Assembly (NCBI GenBank): GCA_964023205.1
Contig: OZ026838.1
Span: 28,299,843-28,363,842 of the forward strand
Source of the DNA: Lutraria lutraria
Lineage: Eukaryota > Mollusca > Bivalvia > Venerida > Mactridae
Direction of reading: 5' to 3'
DNA length: 64,000 nt
Shown here: piece by piece, positions 29,001 through 37,503 of the stretch
How positions within the stretch are numbered: position 1 is the stretch's first letter
Layout of the letters: every line of letters begins with the position of its first letter
The notes under the pieces: model-generated
Seen by the model: the letters and a program-made list of their open reading frames with translations, nothing else
What the model was told of the DNA's origin: nothing
Databases searched by the model: none
Translations under genes and position numbers: made by a program

Positions 29001-32000
29001 TTGCAAACTTAACCCTTCCTTGTATATCTTTTATCCAGAAAAAACTCGTCACACTGATAAGATAGTGTCCACACTCAGTTTTAGTCATCAATGCTCGCTA
29101 CTTGCATGCTGATCAGACCTGTTCAATCACTATTAAGATGCTTAAAGAACACAATTTCTGTCTGCTTGTCAAATTAATTTATTTAAATTACACTCAAACT
29201 CATATATTGTCATGTATTCCCAACACTAGTAATCTAATTTATTCTTAGATCACTCCTTTAATACATTTATACTGTAATATAATAATGTAGCTTATATTTG
29301 ATCTTGTATATCATTCAATGGTTGATATACATCATAGGACTCGATCAGTACCTACCTTTTTCCATAAGATATCCCTGTGTAATTATGCATGTTTATATAT
29401 TTTTGTGTCCGAGTTAAAAGACAGTCAAGGTCACTTATTGAAGATACTTATAGTAATTCTATGAGTGATAATCTGCTTTAATAGATCTAGTAAACTGCCA
29501 TGATGTTGAGTTTGGCTTTTAGCATTGGAATGGAAACCTCACATTTTTTATTCTGCTTTATAGCGGACATGATTTTCCATTTCAAATTTAAATTCTGCTT
29601 TTCTGAAGGTTGTTCTCATATTTCTATTTTCGCAATTTCATTATTCAGAGTTTATGGCATCTGATTTCTTTTCATGTCTGTTACAGTTTCTTTCGGATTC
29701 ATGATATTTGTATATCAACGTAACACAAAATTTGATTGGCTAATGCTATCCTTATTGTCCAATGAGTGTCTGTTGTACATAACTAGCTTGAAGTACAAAT
29801 GTATCAATTTATCATGACTTCCTGAGTAGTAGATCATGAATTTTGCGAGTCTTTTTATCTTCTCATTATTTTCAGGTTTTTTTATCTTGCAAAATCATGT
29901 CTGTTTTAGGAAAATATTTTTTTTATATCTTGTCACCCTGCTTCTTGTATACCTTGTCTCTCTTAGAAACATTTTTGCATGGATTTTTAATAGTACATTT
30001 CTTCCTTCCACAAATGTCTCTCTTCTTGGTATAGAAATTGATGATCTTCTATCTTTTACCATTAATGAATAAATTACATTTAGCTGTTACAGTATTCATA
30101 ATTCTTTCTATATCTTAGTGATTGTTGTGTATTTTCAGTTGAAGTCAGATTTTATGCAACTTTTACGCGACACACCTATGGTTACCAGTGAATCACATTT
30201 TGATGAAGTTAAAGTTTATATTGAAAATGATCCCCGTTATTTAGCTGTACCTAGTGATAATCAAAGGCAGGATTGGTTTAATGAATATGTTAATAATTTG
30301 GTAAGTTCTCTTAGTACTTCTTTTTTACTTGATTTCAGGTGAAGTTAGAAACACTGATAGTTTTCATATTTGATAGAAAGTTCATAATCTTTTATTAAGT
30401 AGTCATGACTCATCAGGACATTTAACATTTAATTTACATATAAAACAAAATATTTACCGGTATATTAAGAAATAGCTAATTTTGATTTAATTTCCTGAAT
30501 TCTTACATTTAATAAGTCTATATTTATATTATTGTATTTATTGCTTGTATTGTGATTAGCATCCTATATGAGACAAGATTCAATTAATTGATTGTAGCAT
30601 TATGATATAATAAGGATAGCCATATATTAATTCCGTTATTCTAAGCAGTTGCTCAAACAACATTATGTTATTTGTGGTCTTGTTAACACTCAAGGAGAAC
30701 AGGACCCTGTAGGCTTATATTATAAACATTCAATATCATATTTGTTTTTCAGAAAAAAGATGAGTTTATGCAGTTACTATATGATACACCGAGCGTGACT
30801 AGTTATTCCAAATATCCAGACGTACGAGAAGATATCTGTCATGATCCTAGGTTTACTAATGTAGATTCAGAGGAACAGAGAGAGCAATATTTCAATGAAC
30901 ATACACAAAACTTGGTATATTTCAACTTTTTGTATATCGATGTAACACCAAATTTGATTGGCTAATGCTATTTAATATTGTCCAATGATATTTTGTTGTA
31001 CAAAATTAGCTTGTAGCATCAATTTTTATTTTGCTTCTCAAGTAAAATACTTTCAGCCCATTTTATGGCATTATTGTTAAATCATAACAATAATAATTCT
31101 AAAAAAATCATTGTTATTTCTGAGTCTTAAAGAAATACACAAAAGATAAGTTTTGATGTTTGATGTATCATCATTACTTGGTGAGGGTTAAATCCATCAT
31201 TAATATTATAGTATAAAGTTGATAGTTTTGTTCTTAATGTAGATTTTTTCCGGAATTTTTGGACATAATGAATATACATGCATGAGAAACATTTGCTGGT
31301 TTTCACATGAATGGACTAAGAACAAATAGTTTGGAAAACTTTTCCGATTGAACATTATCATGTATTTCAGAAAAAGGCAGCCTACGTACAGTTGTTGCAG
31401 GACACACCTGATATCACAGCTTACTGTCAATACCAACAATCCAAACATTTGATTGATACAGATCCCAGGTACCATGCAGTCGACTCAGATCTGTTACGTG
31501 CCAAATGGTTTAATGAACATGTTAATAATCTGGTAAGTATTTGTTCATCCCTTCTTACTCTTTGATCAGCCCTGATGTAGAAAATAGTATATGAATAATA
31601 ATATAATCAAGTTGTGATGAAAACATAAAGGGTTCCTTCAAAATCTGGAGGTCGCTCAAGTGAAAAGCATCTGCCTCTATGGTCGGGTGGTAAAGGTCTT
31701 CAAATCACTGTAACCCCTCTCACTGACTGAGGGTCGGGGTTCGAGCCCAGCTACCGACCATGTCTTTTTGTGTGAGATAGTTCGCTGTTGCTTGCGGAGG
31801 ATAGGAGTCTGGTACTGGTTCTTCCCAGGAATGATGATTAGGTGAACTTTCCTCCTCATATGACTCTGACTGTTGAAAAGGGGTGTAAAACTCGATATAA
31901 ACAAACAACAAATAAAGTGAAAAATCTTGTTTAGCTTCTGATTACCTACCTACTTGTTCTTTACTGGGTAGGGTTATGCCTAACAAAATAATTTCAAGAT

Positions 32001-35000
32001 TTTTTCTTATTGTAGTTGACATTCAGTTAAAATCAGTGATTAATAAAAACAACAGTAGCAATGGAACATAATAGTTGACTGTACTTTCTATTCATATGGA
32101 TGTGTCTTGCTATGTTTAATGATTCATTTTTGCATGGATATATTTCAGGCTGGTCTTGGCTATGGAGATGTGGATTATGGTCTGAAAAGTGGTGGCTATA
32201 AATCTATTGATAGAAAATTGGAGTTCTTACCAATCAACCCTCCTACATTGGTAAATTTCTTTTCTGATACCCTACTGTTTTTCTCTCCCTTGTTCTGATG
32301 TTTTTAGGTCATTATTCATTTTTTTCACCTCTAATTCTGATTCATGAATCGACATTGAATATCTATTGATTTTCTATCACAATAAATCTAATAACCACTA
32401 TAATTATTAATTACCATACAATGTTCTGAATGTACATTCCTCAACAGATATATCATATATATATATAGATAATAGATGTATGTTGTTGGATCTCATAATA
32501 TGATACTTTTAATTAGACATGGATATATTTCAAGGTTCTTTTTCTCTTCAATAGTCAAATAGTACCTCCCCCAAGGTAATTGCTCATGTCTTATATAGCA
32601 CAATCTAAAGATGACAGTGTTGTCTATGAAGAGGCAGATCCCATGTTGATTTGTCTCCCTTGTTTTTATGTTTGCTTGATGTTTTTCAGACAAAGAAGAA
32701 AGTAAATGAAGAACCTATGCCTTTCTTTGAACCTCCTGGTGAGACTGATGTAGATTCTCTGGGCAGGAAGAAAGTTCCACCACCGGTTGCTAAGAAACCA
32801 CGATCTTCTGGCAACTTCGAATCTGAGGAAGATAGACTACTTCATAGTCAAACTGGCGTGGTAGGGTTATTTATACATTTCAGTGTACATCTAGATGTTT
32901 GTACAATATAAGAACAAATTATTTTTCTCCAATGCAATGATGTTATAGCTTGGTCTACAAACATATAGAGAGTTGTAACATAGTTGTATTGAAGAAACCA
33001 ACTATAATGATCCTTGATAAGTAAATATGCACTTGATATTATATAAATCACTAACAATTGTGACAGTGGTGGCAATTTATCCTGTAAACCATGTGATGCA
33101 GAAGATCATATATTTCAGTATTTGTATCTTATTGAGACCCAGAATATTTGGAAATTAGAAAAAAATGTAGGTCAGTCAATCACCTGTTTACTTACAAGCC
33201 AGTACTGTAAATAACTACTTAATGCAGTACAGTCAAACACGTGTTAGCGGAGACATCCGAATAATGACTACCCTGTGAATAAAAGCTATTCTTTTAAAAA
33301 CGTCATAGATTATTTAGAACTAACTATCCCCCAAATAAAGGCCACATTTTGTCTTTCCTAAGGGTAGCCTTTGTTGACAGGATAGTAATAGGTTTTGGTA
33401 TGAACATTTGACTGATCTATCCTTGAACCAAACATCTGCATTGTCTACATTGTGTATTATATAGTGTAGATCATACACAATGTCTGGGTCACTGTGTTGT
33501 ACAAATTCTCAAATATATAGTTTACCCACTATGCAACACATATAGAATGTTTATTGGTGGATGTCTTATCATATAGAATAGCATGTACATGAAATGTTTT
33601 GTTATCAAAGTATACAATTTGACTGTTTGGACAAACTACACTATGTATGATTTGATGGTCATATTACATAAATGTTTGATATCTCCTATTACCAAATTAT
33701 GGGTGTTTTCCTACACCACAAAAGAACTGTACAGAGGCCTGTTCACTATTGAATTCAGCTTCAGTTTAAACATAAGCGATTATAAATAGTGTTAAACGCT
33801 CAGTAGATTGCTTTCGTAAAATGTTTGAAAATAATTGAACCAATGCTTTAAACGACTTGTGCGCTTACGTTTGAAATTTTATTTAGATACTACAAATCTA
33901 ATTGAGCTACTAAATTTCTGATTCGGAGTTGCTTCTTAGTTACCTATTTGTAGAGGGGTAGTCGCAACATTGTTCTACCTGTAATGTTAATTGCTTATCA
34001 GCTGTTTGACTAATTGTTATGATCATTGTTTTTATGGAGTTGAGATAAACATTAATTCACTCACTTAACACATAGGTTACACTACCTTGTTAAAGACTCC
34101 TTTTCATAAGGTTTGGAAACTTGATTTATTAACAGTAATTAATGCTATATATAAGCTGTATACATCAACTGAATTATCTGTGAAACATTTGGTTTTTCTA
34201 ATCTTAAGACAATGAGATACTAGTAGACCGTTTTTTAGAACGTTAGTTTTCACTGGATAATGTTCTATGAATACCTAAATGTTCACAAACAGCTGTGAGA
34301 AACATTCATCCGTATTTTTTACCCAGCCTGTTACTGTGAGAACAGAGTCCTACAAGTACAGTCCTGACATGAATGACGAGCCTAGACCTACATCAAATAT
34401 ACCCATTGTTGAAACAAAGACGCATAAGGTAACTTATGAGAAGGATGGTATACCATATGAAACGGAAGAGAGTATATTAATCAGCGCTCATTCAGTGACT
34501 ACTAAATCACAGACCATCGATACTACTACAGTAAGGGTTGCGGTGTCGCAGATATACAGCACCTTAGTTCCCTCTAAACACAGTCTTAATATATAGAACT
34601 ACAGATCCATTATGTAACATATTAAATATTCATTATCTTGGAGTGAGAATTGTTTTTCCAATAATCTGCTTTATACGCCTTCATGAAATTTACTTAAATG
34701 ATTGCGAAAATAAACTGAAATTTTCAATCTTACCTTACACAGGTAAGGTCTTATTTAAGTGGTAATTTTTGGAATAATGGAATTGATTCAGTTTTTGCAA
34801 ATACTTCTCATTTCAATGAATGTCTTCATTAATAGAGGATAGATTTTTTTATGTGATATCAGATGTTTTTCATGAGCATTTTTAGTAAAATTATGATCAC
34901 TTCATTATATACTCTCTATCTTAGTTTTGTTAACTTCTCTGTGTATATTTTTGTTAGAAACAAAAGTTACTGAATTGATAAAACAGTATTCCTTTTAGAC

Positions 35001-37478
35001 TGCAATGAAGCCATTGTTAATTTCATTCATTTTATTAGATATTCACATAATTATAAAGTTGATTTCAAATTATTTCGTTAAATTTTTGTTCATGAAGAAA
35101 GTGTTCTAGTTTGATGTAGTATATTTTGTGTAGAATTAGTAACAAAAACTGTGTTTGGAGTGGTTCTTTTGCTATACTGGCATGGATTATGGCCCCTTTT
35201 TAAGTTTGATGCATGTGTTAAAGTGCTTGATTGATATTGTATAATCATAATTGTATCTAAAATAAGCATGAAGAAAAATAGATAGAATGTAAGCCTGCCT
35301 ACTAATATTAGCATATTTCATCCATTAAAACTTTTTTTCTGCATTGTATAACTCTAATGATGCTGTTTTTACTTTAAAGATAATGTTACAAAGTTGTGTT
35401 ATCAAACAAATAAGAACATTTTCCAGTGAAAACTAACTCATGTTTCTCAACAGCTCACTGCACTGGGCTCTAAGTGAAATATCTAACTACCTAGGGTTGT
35501 CCAAGGGATAAAGGGTCCAGCATTTAGTTTATTAAGGGACACTATAAGGATTATTTGTGCTATTTCAAAACTGTAACCTGCTGTTATCTGCTGTTATCTT
35601 ATAAATCTTAGCATTTTGACATTGATTCGTATTTGACTGATATTTTGGAACCATTTAGGTAATAATACCCTGCAGAAGGTGTATTTCTTATATCAATCAG
35701 GCTAGTCTTCACTCAGCTTTGCTTTATATGGAATACACAGTATCTACATTCACGCATTTCACTGTTGTGCACATTGCCGTATAATATTCAAATTTTGGGG
35801 AAAATTCTTAAAAGTTCCTGTGCTGTTGTTTTGAGTAAGGTAGTCATTGCACAGCCATGTTGCGATCTTGTTAATCATTGTTGTAATACAAATATATGGT
35901 TTGCTCTGACTTTGTATTGTTGGTTGTTTGGAATGGAAAAAATTCTGACTTTGGCCTGCAAGTCTATAGAAAGACATAAAATGTTGACAATGTGGTATTT
36001 TGTCAGTTTGTAAGAATGGCCAGTTAGGAGATTTTACATGATGATAAAGATAATGCATGTAAATTCTTAAACCAACTTAAGTCTTAAGAAATTTATGTTA
36101 AGCGGTTTTCTATTGAATAACTTACATTTATTATCCACAGTGTATTCATTCAATTGGTTGGTATTTTCTGGTATTTCTACCATATAAATTTATGTTATCA
36201 ATCCTAAAAAGGCTTCTTGTGTAACCGCTTGCTTTTTTTAAAAATGAAGTCTAAGGCATGTAGTGTGAATTTATGTTACTGAATGACAGTTTTCTCTTAG
36301 TGGAAAATAGATTAGAAAGTACTTTTACAAGTATTTTCATGGGAAGATTTAGGATGGTATACTTTTTGTTTGTTGTCATAATTTATGTGTATGTATGTGT
36401 TAGCTCTTCTAAGATAAATGTATGTGTAGATTTATTAGTGTCTGATTAAGATATAGTTTGTTTTGTCTCATGTTAGTCTGTTGTGACGTATTAGAAAAAT
36501 GAAAAGTCATTTCAATTAATTAGATTTCCTTCAGTTTTTTAATGGTTAAGTGGAGTTCATGTTATTGAGTATCGGTACTAGGTCTACAAGACTGTTCCTA
36601 AAAGAAATATTATACAGAGTAAGGATTATATATAAATTAATTAATTTAGTTCTGTGTCTTATAAACAATTCATGCAGCATTAGGAAAGTTCAATTATGGT
36701 AGGTTAGTTAATTAGTTTGATTAATGATAATATTGTTTTTAATACAGTATAAAACAGAAAGAGATGGCATCATCGAGACAAGAGTGGAAAGGAAGATTAC
36801 TGTGACTAGTGATGAAAATGATGAATGTGACCACGATGCTGTAAGTAACGTATTCAATTAATATAAGGCTTGAAAAATATGCTTACTCACTACTGTTACT
36901 TCACTAAAAATTTAGAGTGGGTCGGTTAAAATGTTTCCATTTGCTATTATTTTTTTCTTAACACCTTTTGTGAGAATCAGAGGTATGATTTGTCCTAAAT
37001 ATTTTTGTGCTTGGGTATATCGCAGCTAGAAACATCAGGGTCGCCACTAAAAATTGGGTCAGTGGAGTAACTGTTAGCGCAACTTTTTTCTGACCTAATG
37101 ATCAAGTAATTTTTTTTTGTGCCCATTTGTAGAATTTTGCCAGTTGTTCAGTAATGAATGAAGTATTACTGGTTAGAAAATCAGCATCATTGGTTTATGT
37201 GAACTTACATACAATTTGGATAAATCATATTGTTCATAATTTAAAAAAAATTCAAAGCTGTTGCACAGAACTATTTCTATCAATAGATTACACTGATCTA
37301 AATGCAATATTCTAGTATGTTTTTTCCCTTATTTATCCAGATTTTGATATTAAAAATATTTTTTCTATTCACACAGTTATTAAGAGCAGCTATTGAAGAG
37401 GTAACAAATATGAATCCTGACATGTCTGTAGAGAAAATAGAATGTATGAGACAGATTGAGGAAGTCAATGGAAACTGA
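13924..37478 (+). CDS. EPB41: Protein 4.1 (EPB41/coracle family) with an inserted FF-domain array; 5' partial, 22 exons plus one possible micro-exon
   Basis: Protein 4.1 proteins are cortical scaffolds. The FERM domain binds membrane-protein tails and lipids, and the tail links to spectrin and actin and to junction proteins. Joined exons (13924-14044, 15172-15351, 16083-16170, 16484-16636, 16976-17073, 17456-17643, 17969-18141, 18488-18670, 19533-19592, 20786-20926, 24167-24259, 25088-25678, 27382-27540, 28285-28446, 30139-30300, 30753-30914, 31371-31532, 32149-32250, 32690-32860, 34327-34530, 36748-36840, 37377-37478) give one open frame of 1,197 codons plus stop. Order: FERM ([47 protein letters not shown]), FERM-adjacent segment ([12 protein letters not shown]), a charged Lys/Glu run, an acidic Ser/Glu/Gln tail, five FF domains, a linker, and the 4.1 C-terminal domain ending [10 protein letters not shown]. 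Family assignment is firm. The FF array in this protein is unexpected. Which vertebrate paralog it matches cannot be told, because invertebrate genes predate that split. Confidence 0.95.
15172..15351 (+). CDS. EPB41: Protein 4.1 exon: FERM F2 lobe
   Basis: The acceptor is ttttctttcag and the donor aa|gtaaat. The translation [20 protein letters not shown] followed by GDW matches the F2 alpha-helical lobe of 4.1-type FERM domains, and ends ELHRSHK. It enters and leaves with the phases needed by its neighbours. Confidence 0.95.
15372..15538. mobile_element. Tigger/mariner-like MITE with TA duplication
   Basis: CAGTAAACCGTCTGACAACC at the left and, on the opposite strand, CAGCAAAACCCCTTGAAAAC at the right form terminal inverted repeats. 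TA flanks both ends (15370-15371, 15539-15540), as expected for the Tc1/mariner superfamily. It lies 20 bp after a protein 4.1 donor. Confidence 0.6.
15740..15953 (+). repeat. tRNA-derived SINE, family A, copy 2 (protein 4.1 intron)
   Basis: It shares the B-box GGTTCGAGCCC, the central body and the aaacaaacaaac tail with the 1778 copy. It sits between the exons at 15172 and 16083, directly after a TA-flanked MITE. Confidence 0.82.
16083..16170 (+). CDS. EPB41: Protein 4.1 exon: FERM F2, [13 protein letters not shown] motif
   Basis: Acceptor gccttacag and donor aag|gtaatg bound 88 nt. It encodes the conserved F2 segment [20 protein letters not shown], nearly identical in spacing to vertebrate 4.1 (LENAKKLSMYGVD). 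It ends in phase 0. Confidence 0.95.
16484..16636 (+). CDS. EPB41: Protein 4.1 exon: FERM F3 (PH-like) lobe
   Basis: Fifty-one codons lie between ttctag and gag|gtaaga. The motifs [15 protein letters not shown] and [16 protein letters not shown] are the core strands of the 4.1 F3 lobe, which in the family contacts glycophorin/neurexin-type tails. The vertebrate genes split this segment over two exons as I recall; here it is one. Confidence 0.95.
16976..17073 (+). CDS. EPB41: Protein 4.1 exon: FERM F3 C-terminal helix
   Basis: The acceptor is aatttgtag and the donor ag|gttagt. It encodes the F3 C-terminal helix with [18 protein letters not shown], the canonical LWK.CVEHH.FFR end of 4.1-superfamily FERM domains. 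It ends with two bases of an arginine codon. Confidence 0.95.
17150..17235 (-). repeat. SINE family C fragment (3' end), minus strand
   Basis: The reverse complement reads gtagggatatctaatgccc, ttctcctgtatcttatctcc and cctctctacggggctgcc, matching the 3' part of the element at 52815. Only this end is present. Confidence 0.6.
17456..17643 (+). CDS. EPB41: Protein 4.1 exon: FERM-adjacent (FA) region
   Basis: This exon begins right after the FERM domain. [20 protein letters not shown] is typical of the FERM-adjacent region, which in vertebrate 4.1 proteins is a phosphorylated regulatory segment. The downstream [11 protein letters not shown] resembles the family's RT.S/R-rich stretch. Donor gtaagt leaves one base (a) for the next codon. 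Confidence 0.92.
17969..18141 (+). CDS. EPB41: Protein 4.1 exon: post-FA linker
   Basis: Placed by the acceptor ctctcactctag and donor gag|gtgtgt. The 58-codon product is polar and low in hydrophobics ([20 protein letters not shown]) with no domain I recognise. A second AG six bases downstream (after tgtcag) would keep the same frame and remove two residues, so a tandem acceptor choice is possible. Confidence 0.82.
18488..18670 (+). CDS. EPB41: Protein 4.1 exon: Lys/Glu/Arg-rich helical segment
   Basis: Sixty-one codons follow a tgtttcag acceptor and end aag|gtatgt. After a [17 protein letters not shown] start it becomes almost wholly K, E, D and R (for example [20 protein letters not shown]), predicting a long charged single helix or coiled coil. 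The reverse-strand open frame across this stretch is only a compositional shadow. Confidence 0.88.
19195..19460. repeat. Imperfect tandem duplication, unit about 135 bp, protein 4.1 intron
   Basis: Both halves contain aggtatt..gactgattct, cttcaaataagcaatgtt, a G-rich run and gaa.ctaagcat. They are diverged. Confidence 0.55.
19533..19592 (+). CDS. EPB41: Protein 4.1 small exon (20 codons)
   Basis: A 60-nt, phase 0-0 exon between ttttttgtag-type acceptor and caa|gtatgt. It encodes [20 protein letters not shown], a short acidic linker. The support is splice sites plus frame continuity with neighbours, not homology. Its symmetric phase makes it a candidate cassette exon. Confidence 0.65.
20209..20482. 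mobile_element. hAT-like MITE (274 bp) in a protein 4.1 intron
   Basis: Left end CGGTGTTCCCACTCAC and right end GTGAGTGGGAACACTG are inverted repeats differing at one base, of the CAGTGTTCCC type seen in hAT elements. The flanks show an imperfect duplication (gttaca, gttgca). The two overlapping open frames inside it look non-coding. Confidence 0.65.
20786..20926 (+). CDS. EPB41: Protein 4.1 exon: basic linker with [13 protein letters not shown]
   Basis: Forty-seven codons follow ttttgtttag. The product is Lys-rich with a central [17 protein letters not shown] and ends ADEQKEQ. The donor (cag|gttcat) is weaker than its neighbours, consistent with optional use. Immediately upstream an approximately 52-bp imperfect tandem duplication (about 20690-20770) abuts the acceptor. 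Confidence 0.75.
22270..23210 (-). repeat. Possible non-LTR element 3' tails
   Basis: Two patches (about 22300-22450 and 23130-23200) read on the minus strand as a terminal caataaagaattgaattgaa-type tail preceded by ggtcagtgacc-like sequence. They may be LINE or SINE ends. Identification is weak. Confidence 0.3.
24167..24259 (+). CDS. EPB41: Protein 4.1 exon: Pro-rich linker
   Basis: Thirty-one codons ([20 protein letters not shown], then [11 protein letters not shown]) between tatttcag and cag|gttgtc, phase 0-0. No domain is recognised. A possible alternative terminal exon follows after 107 nt (see findings). Confidence 0.75.
25088..25678 (+). CDS. EPB41: Protein 4.1 large acidic Ser/Glu/Gln exon
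   Basis: At 591 nt (197 codons) this is by far the longest exon. The acceptor is tgcaatcag; the donor cag|gtttcc is inferred from frame and position. It is rich in Glu, Ser, Val and Gln, with a degenerate five- to six-residue motif of the form SExQS recurring (SENQSP, SENQSS, ESQSDV, ESQSEI). It has few Lys or Arg and almost no aromatic residues, so it is probably disordered. Large acidic tail exons of this sort occur in vertebrate 4.1G and 4.1B (the U2/U3 regions), but I see no sequence match. Reverse-strand frames here are shadows. Confidence 0.85.
27382..27540 (+). CDS. EPB41: FF domain 1 of protein 4.1
   Basis: A 53-codon, phase 0-0 exon between ttatttcag and atg|gtactt. FF domains are small three-helix protein-interaction modules named for two conserved Phe. 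Here the first position is Tyr ([13 protein letters not shown]), then [15 protein letters not shown] and [10 protein letters not shown]. The DPRY and WFNEYV blocks are diagnostic. It is one codon shorter than the other four copies. Confidence 0.88.
28047..28208. mobile_element. MITE with CAGTCA...TGACTG ends, FF2 upstream intron
   Basis: It starts CAGTCATACCTGTAAAC and ends AACACAGATTTGACTG. The copy at 33232 carries the same sequence inverted (cagtcaaacacgtgttagcg). Internal segments such as ggcc.ttattcggagat are shared. Confidence 0.5.
28285..28446 (+). CDS. EPB41: FF domain 2 of protein 4.1
   Basis: Fifty-four codons, phase 0-0, acceptor atttacag and donor ttg|gtatgt. [14 protein letters not shown], then [19 protein letters not shown] and [11 protein letters not shown]. 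Both signature Phe are present and there is a Trp at the usual FF helix-2 position. This copy is the closest to the general FF consensus. Confidence 0.9.
28896..28943 (+). CDS. EPB41: Possible 16-codon micro-exon between FF2 and FF3
   Basis: Forty-eight nt between a cttatttgaag acceptor and aag|gtatga, open in phase 0-0, encoding [16 protein letters not shown]. It would not disturb the frame whether included or skipped. Its VDF..YKLDKR resembles [15 protein letters not shown] in the linker exon at 32149, which is the reason I list it. There is no direct evidence that it is used. Confidence 0.4.
30139..30300 (+). CDS. EPB41: FF domain 3 of protein 4.1
   Basis: Fifty-four codons, phase 0-0, acceptor attttcag and donor ttg|gtaagt. 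[14 protein letters not shown], then [17 protein letters not shown] and [10 protein letters not shown]. Both signature Phe, DPRY and the R.DWF block are intact. Confidence 0.9.
30753..30914 (+). CDS. EPB41: FF domain 4 of protein 4.1
   Basis: Fifty-four codons, phase 0-0, acceptor gtttttcag and donor ttg|gtatat. [15 protein letters not shown], then [17 protein letters not shown] and [13 protein letters not shown]. Signature Phe are kept. The C-terminal helix is altered (YFNEHT instead of WFNEYV), as in FF5 (WFNEHV), which suggests that FF4 and FF5 share a later duplication. Confidence 0.9.
31371..31532 (+). CDS. EPB41: FF domain 5 of protein 4.1 (most diverged copy)
   Basis: Fifty-four codons, phase 0-0, acceptor tgtatttcag and donor ctg|gtaagt. 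[15 protein letters not shown], then [17 protein letters not shown] and [10 protein letters not shown]. The first signature Phe is replaced by Tyr and the following Met by Val, but DPRY and WFNEH keep it clearly in the family. Confidence 0.88.
31681..31911 (+). repeat. tRNA-derived SINE, family A, copy 3 with the best preserved tRNA-like head
   Basis: The head (31681-31760) begins GGTCGG and ends CCGACCA, which can pair as an acceptor stem, and the B-box reads GGTTCGAGCCC. Body and ATAAACAAACAAC tail match the other copies. It lies in the intron just after FF5. Confidence 0.85.
32149..32250 (+). CDS. EPB41: Protein 4.1 exon: Gly/Tyr linker after the FF array
   Basis: Thirty-four codons, phase 0-0, acceptor atatttcag and donor ttg|gtaaat. 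The product ([20 protein letters not shown], then [14 protein letters not shown]) matches no domain I know. A shorter relative may be the micro-exon at 28896. Confidence 0.78.
32690..32860 (+). CDS. EPB41: Protein 4.1 exon: basic/Pro linker before the C-terminal domain
   Basis: Fifty-seven codons, phase 0-0, acceptor gtttttcag and donor gtg|gtaggg. It contains [20 protein letters not shown] and [13 protein letters not shown]. The PPPVAKKP stretch is of the SH3-ligand type (P..P with a basic flank), though that is only a motif-level suggestion. Confidence 0.8.
33232..33395. mobile_element. MITE, second copy of the 28047 family, opposite orientation
   Basis: The left end CAGTCAAACACGTGTTAGCG complements the right end of the 28047 copy. 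Shared internal pieces include cgaataatgac and aaggccacattttgtctttcc. The right end is diverged. Confidence 0.45.
34327..34530 (+). CDS. EPB41: Protein 4.1 exon: start of the C-terminal domain
   Basis: Sixty-eight codons between ttttacccag and aca|gtaagg. [20 protein letters not shown] and [20 protein letters not shown] match the vertebrate CTD blocks (VPIVHTETKTITYE and LLTAQTITSET..TTTTQ) in order and spacing. The CTD in vertebrates binds NuMA, FKBP13 and membrane receptors. Confidence 0.93.
36748..36840 (+). CDS. EPB41: Protein 4.1 exon: C-terminal domain, RVERKITVT segment
   Basis: Thirty-one codons ([20 protein letters not shown], then [11 protein letters not shown]) between aatacag and gct|gtaagt. 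It matches the vertebrate G.SETRIEKRIVITGD..IDHD block. Confidence 0.93.
37377..37478 (+). CDS. EPB41: Protein 4.1 last coding exon with stop
   Basis: Acceptor cacacag; 33 codons plus TGA at 37476-37478. [20 protein letters not shown] matches the CTD end (L.QAIKEAKEQHPDMSVTK). The frame ends naturally in EEVNGN. A donor aag|gtattg lies 7 nt after the stop, so the transcript probably carries a 3'-UTR intron. Confidence 0.93.
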   Translation, partial: LLRAAIEEVTNMNPDMSVEKIECMRQIEEVNGN

Positions 37479-37503
37479 TACAAAGGTATTGACTATTTGC
37501 CAT

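Larger units (their letters stand above)
29708..31027 (+). repeat. Duplicated intron segment beside FF3 and FF4
   Basis: About 110 bp at 29708-29820 recurs at 30930-31027: tttgtatatc, gtaacac, aatttgattggctaatgcta, ttgtccaatga, ttgttgtac and tagcttg. The two pieces flank the FF3-FF4 block. The interval between them is not itself repeated. Confidence 0.75.

Noticed and set aside
29836..30072. 78-codon hydrophobic open frame just before FF3
   Set aside because: It is Phe/Leu-rich from T-rich intron sequence, with no splice sites or homology. It would also break the FF frame.
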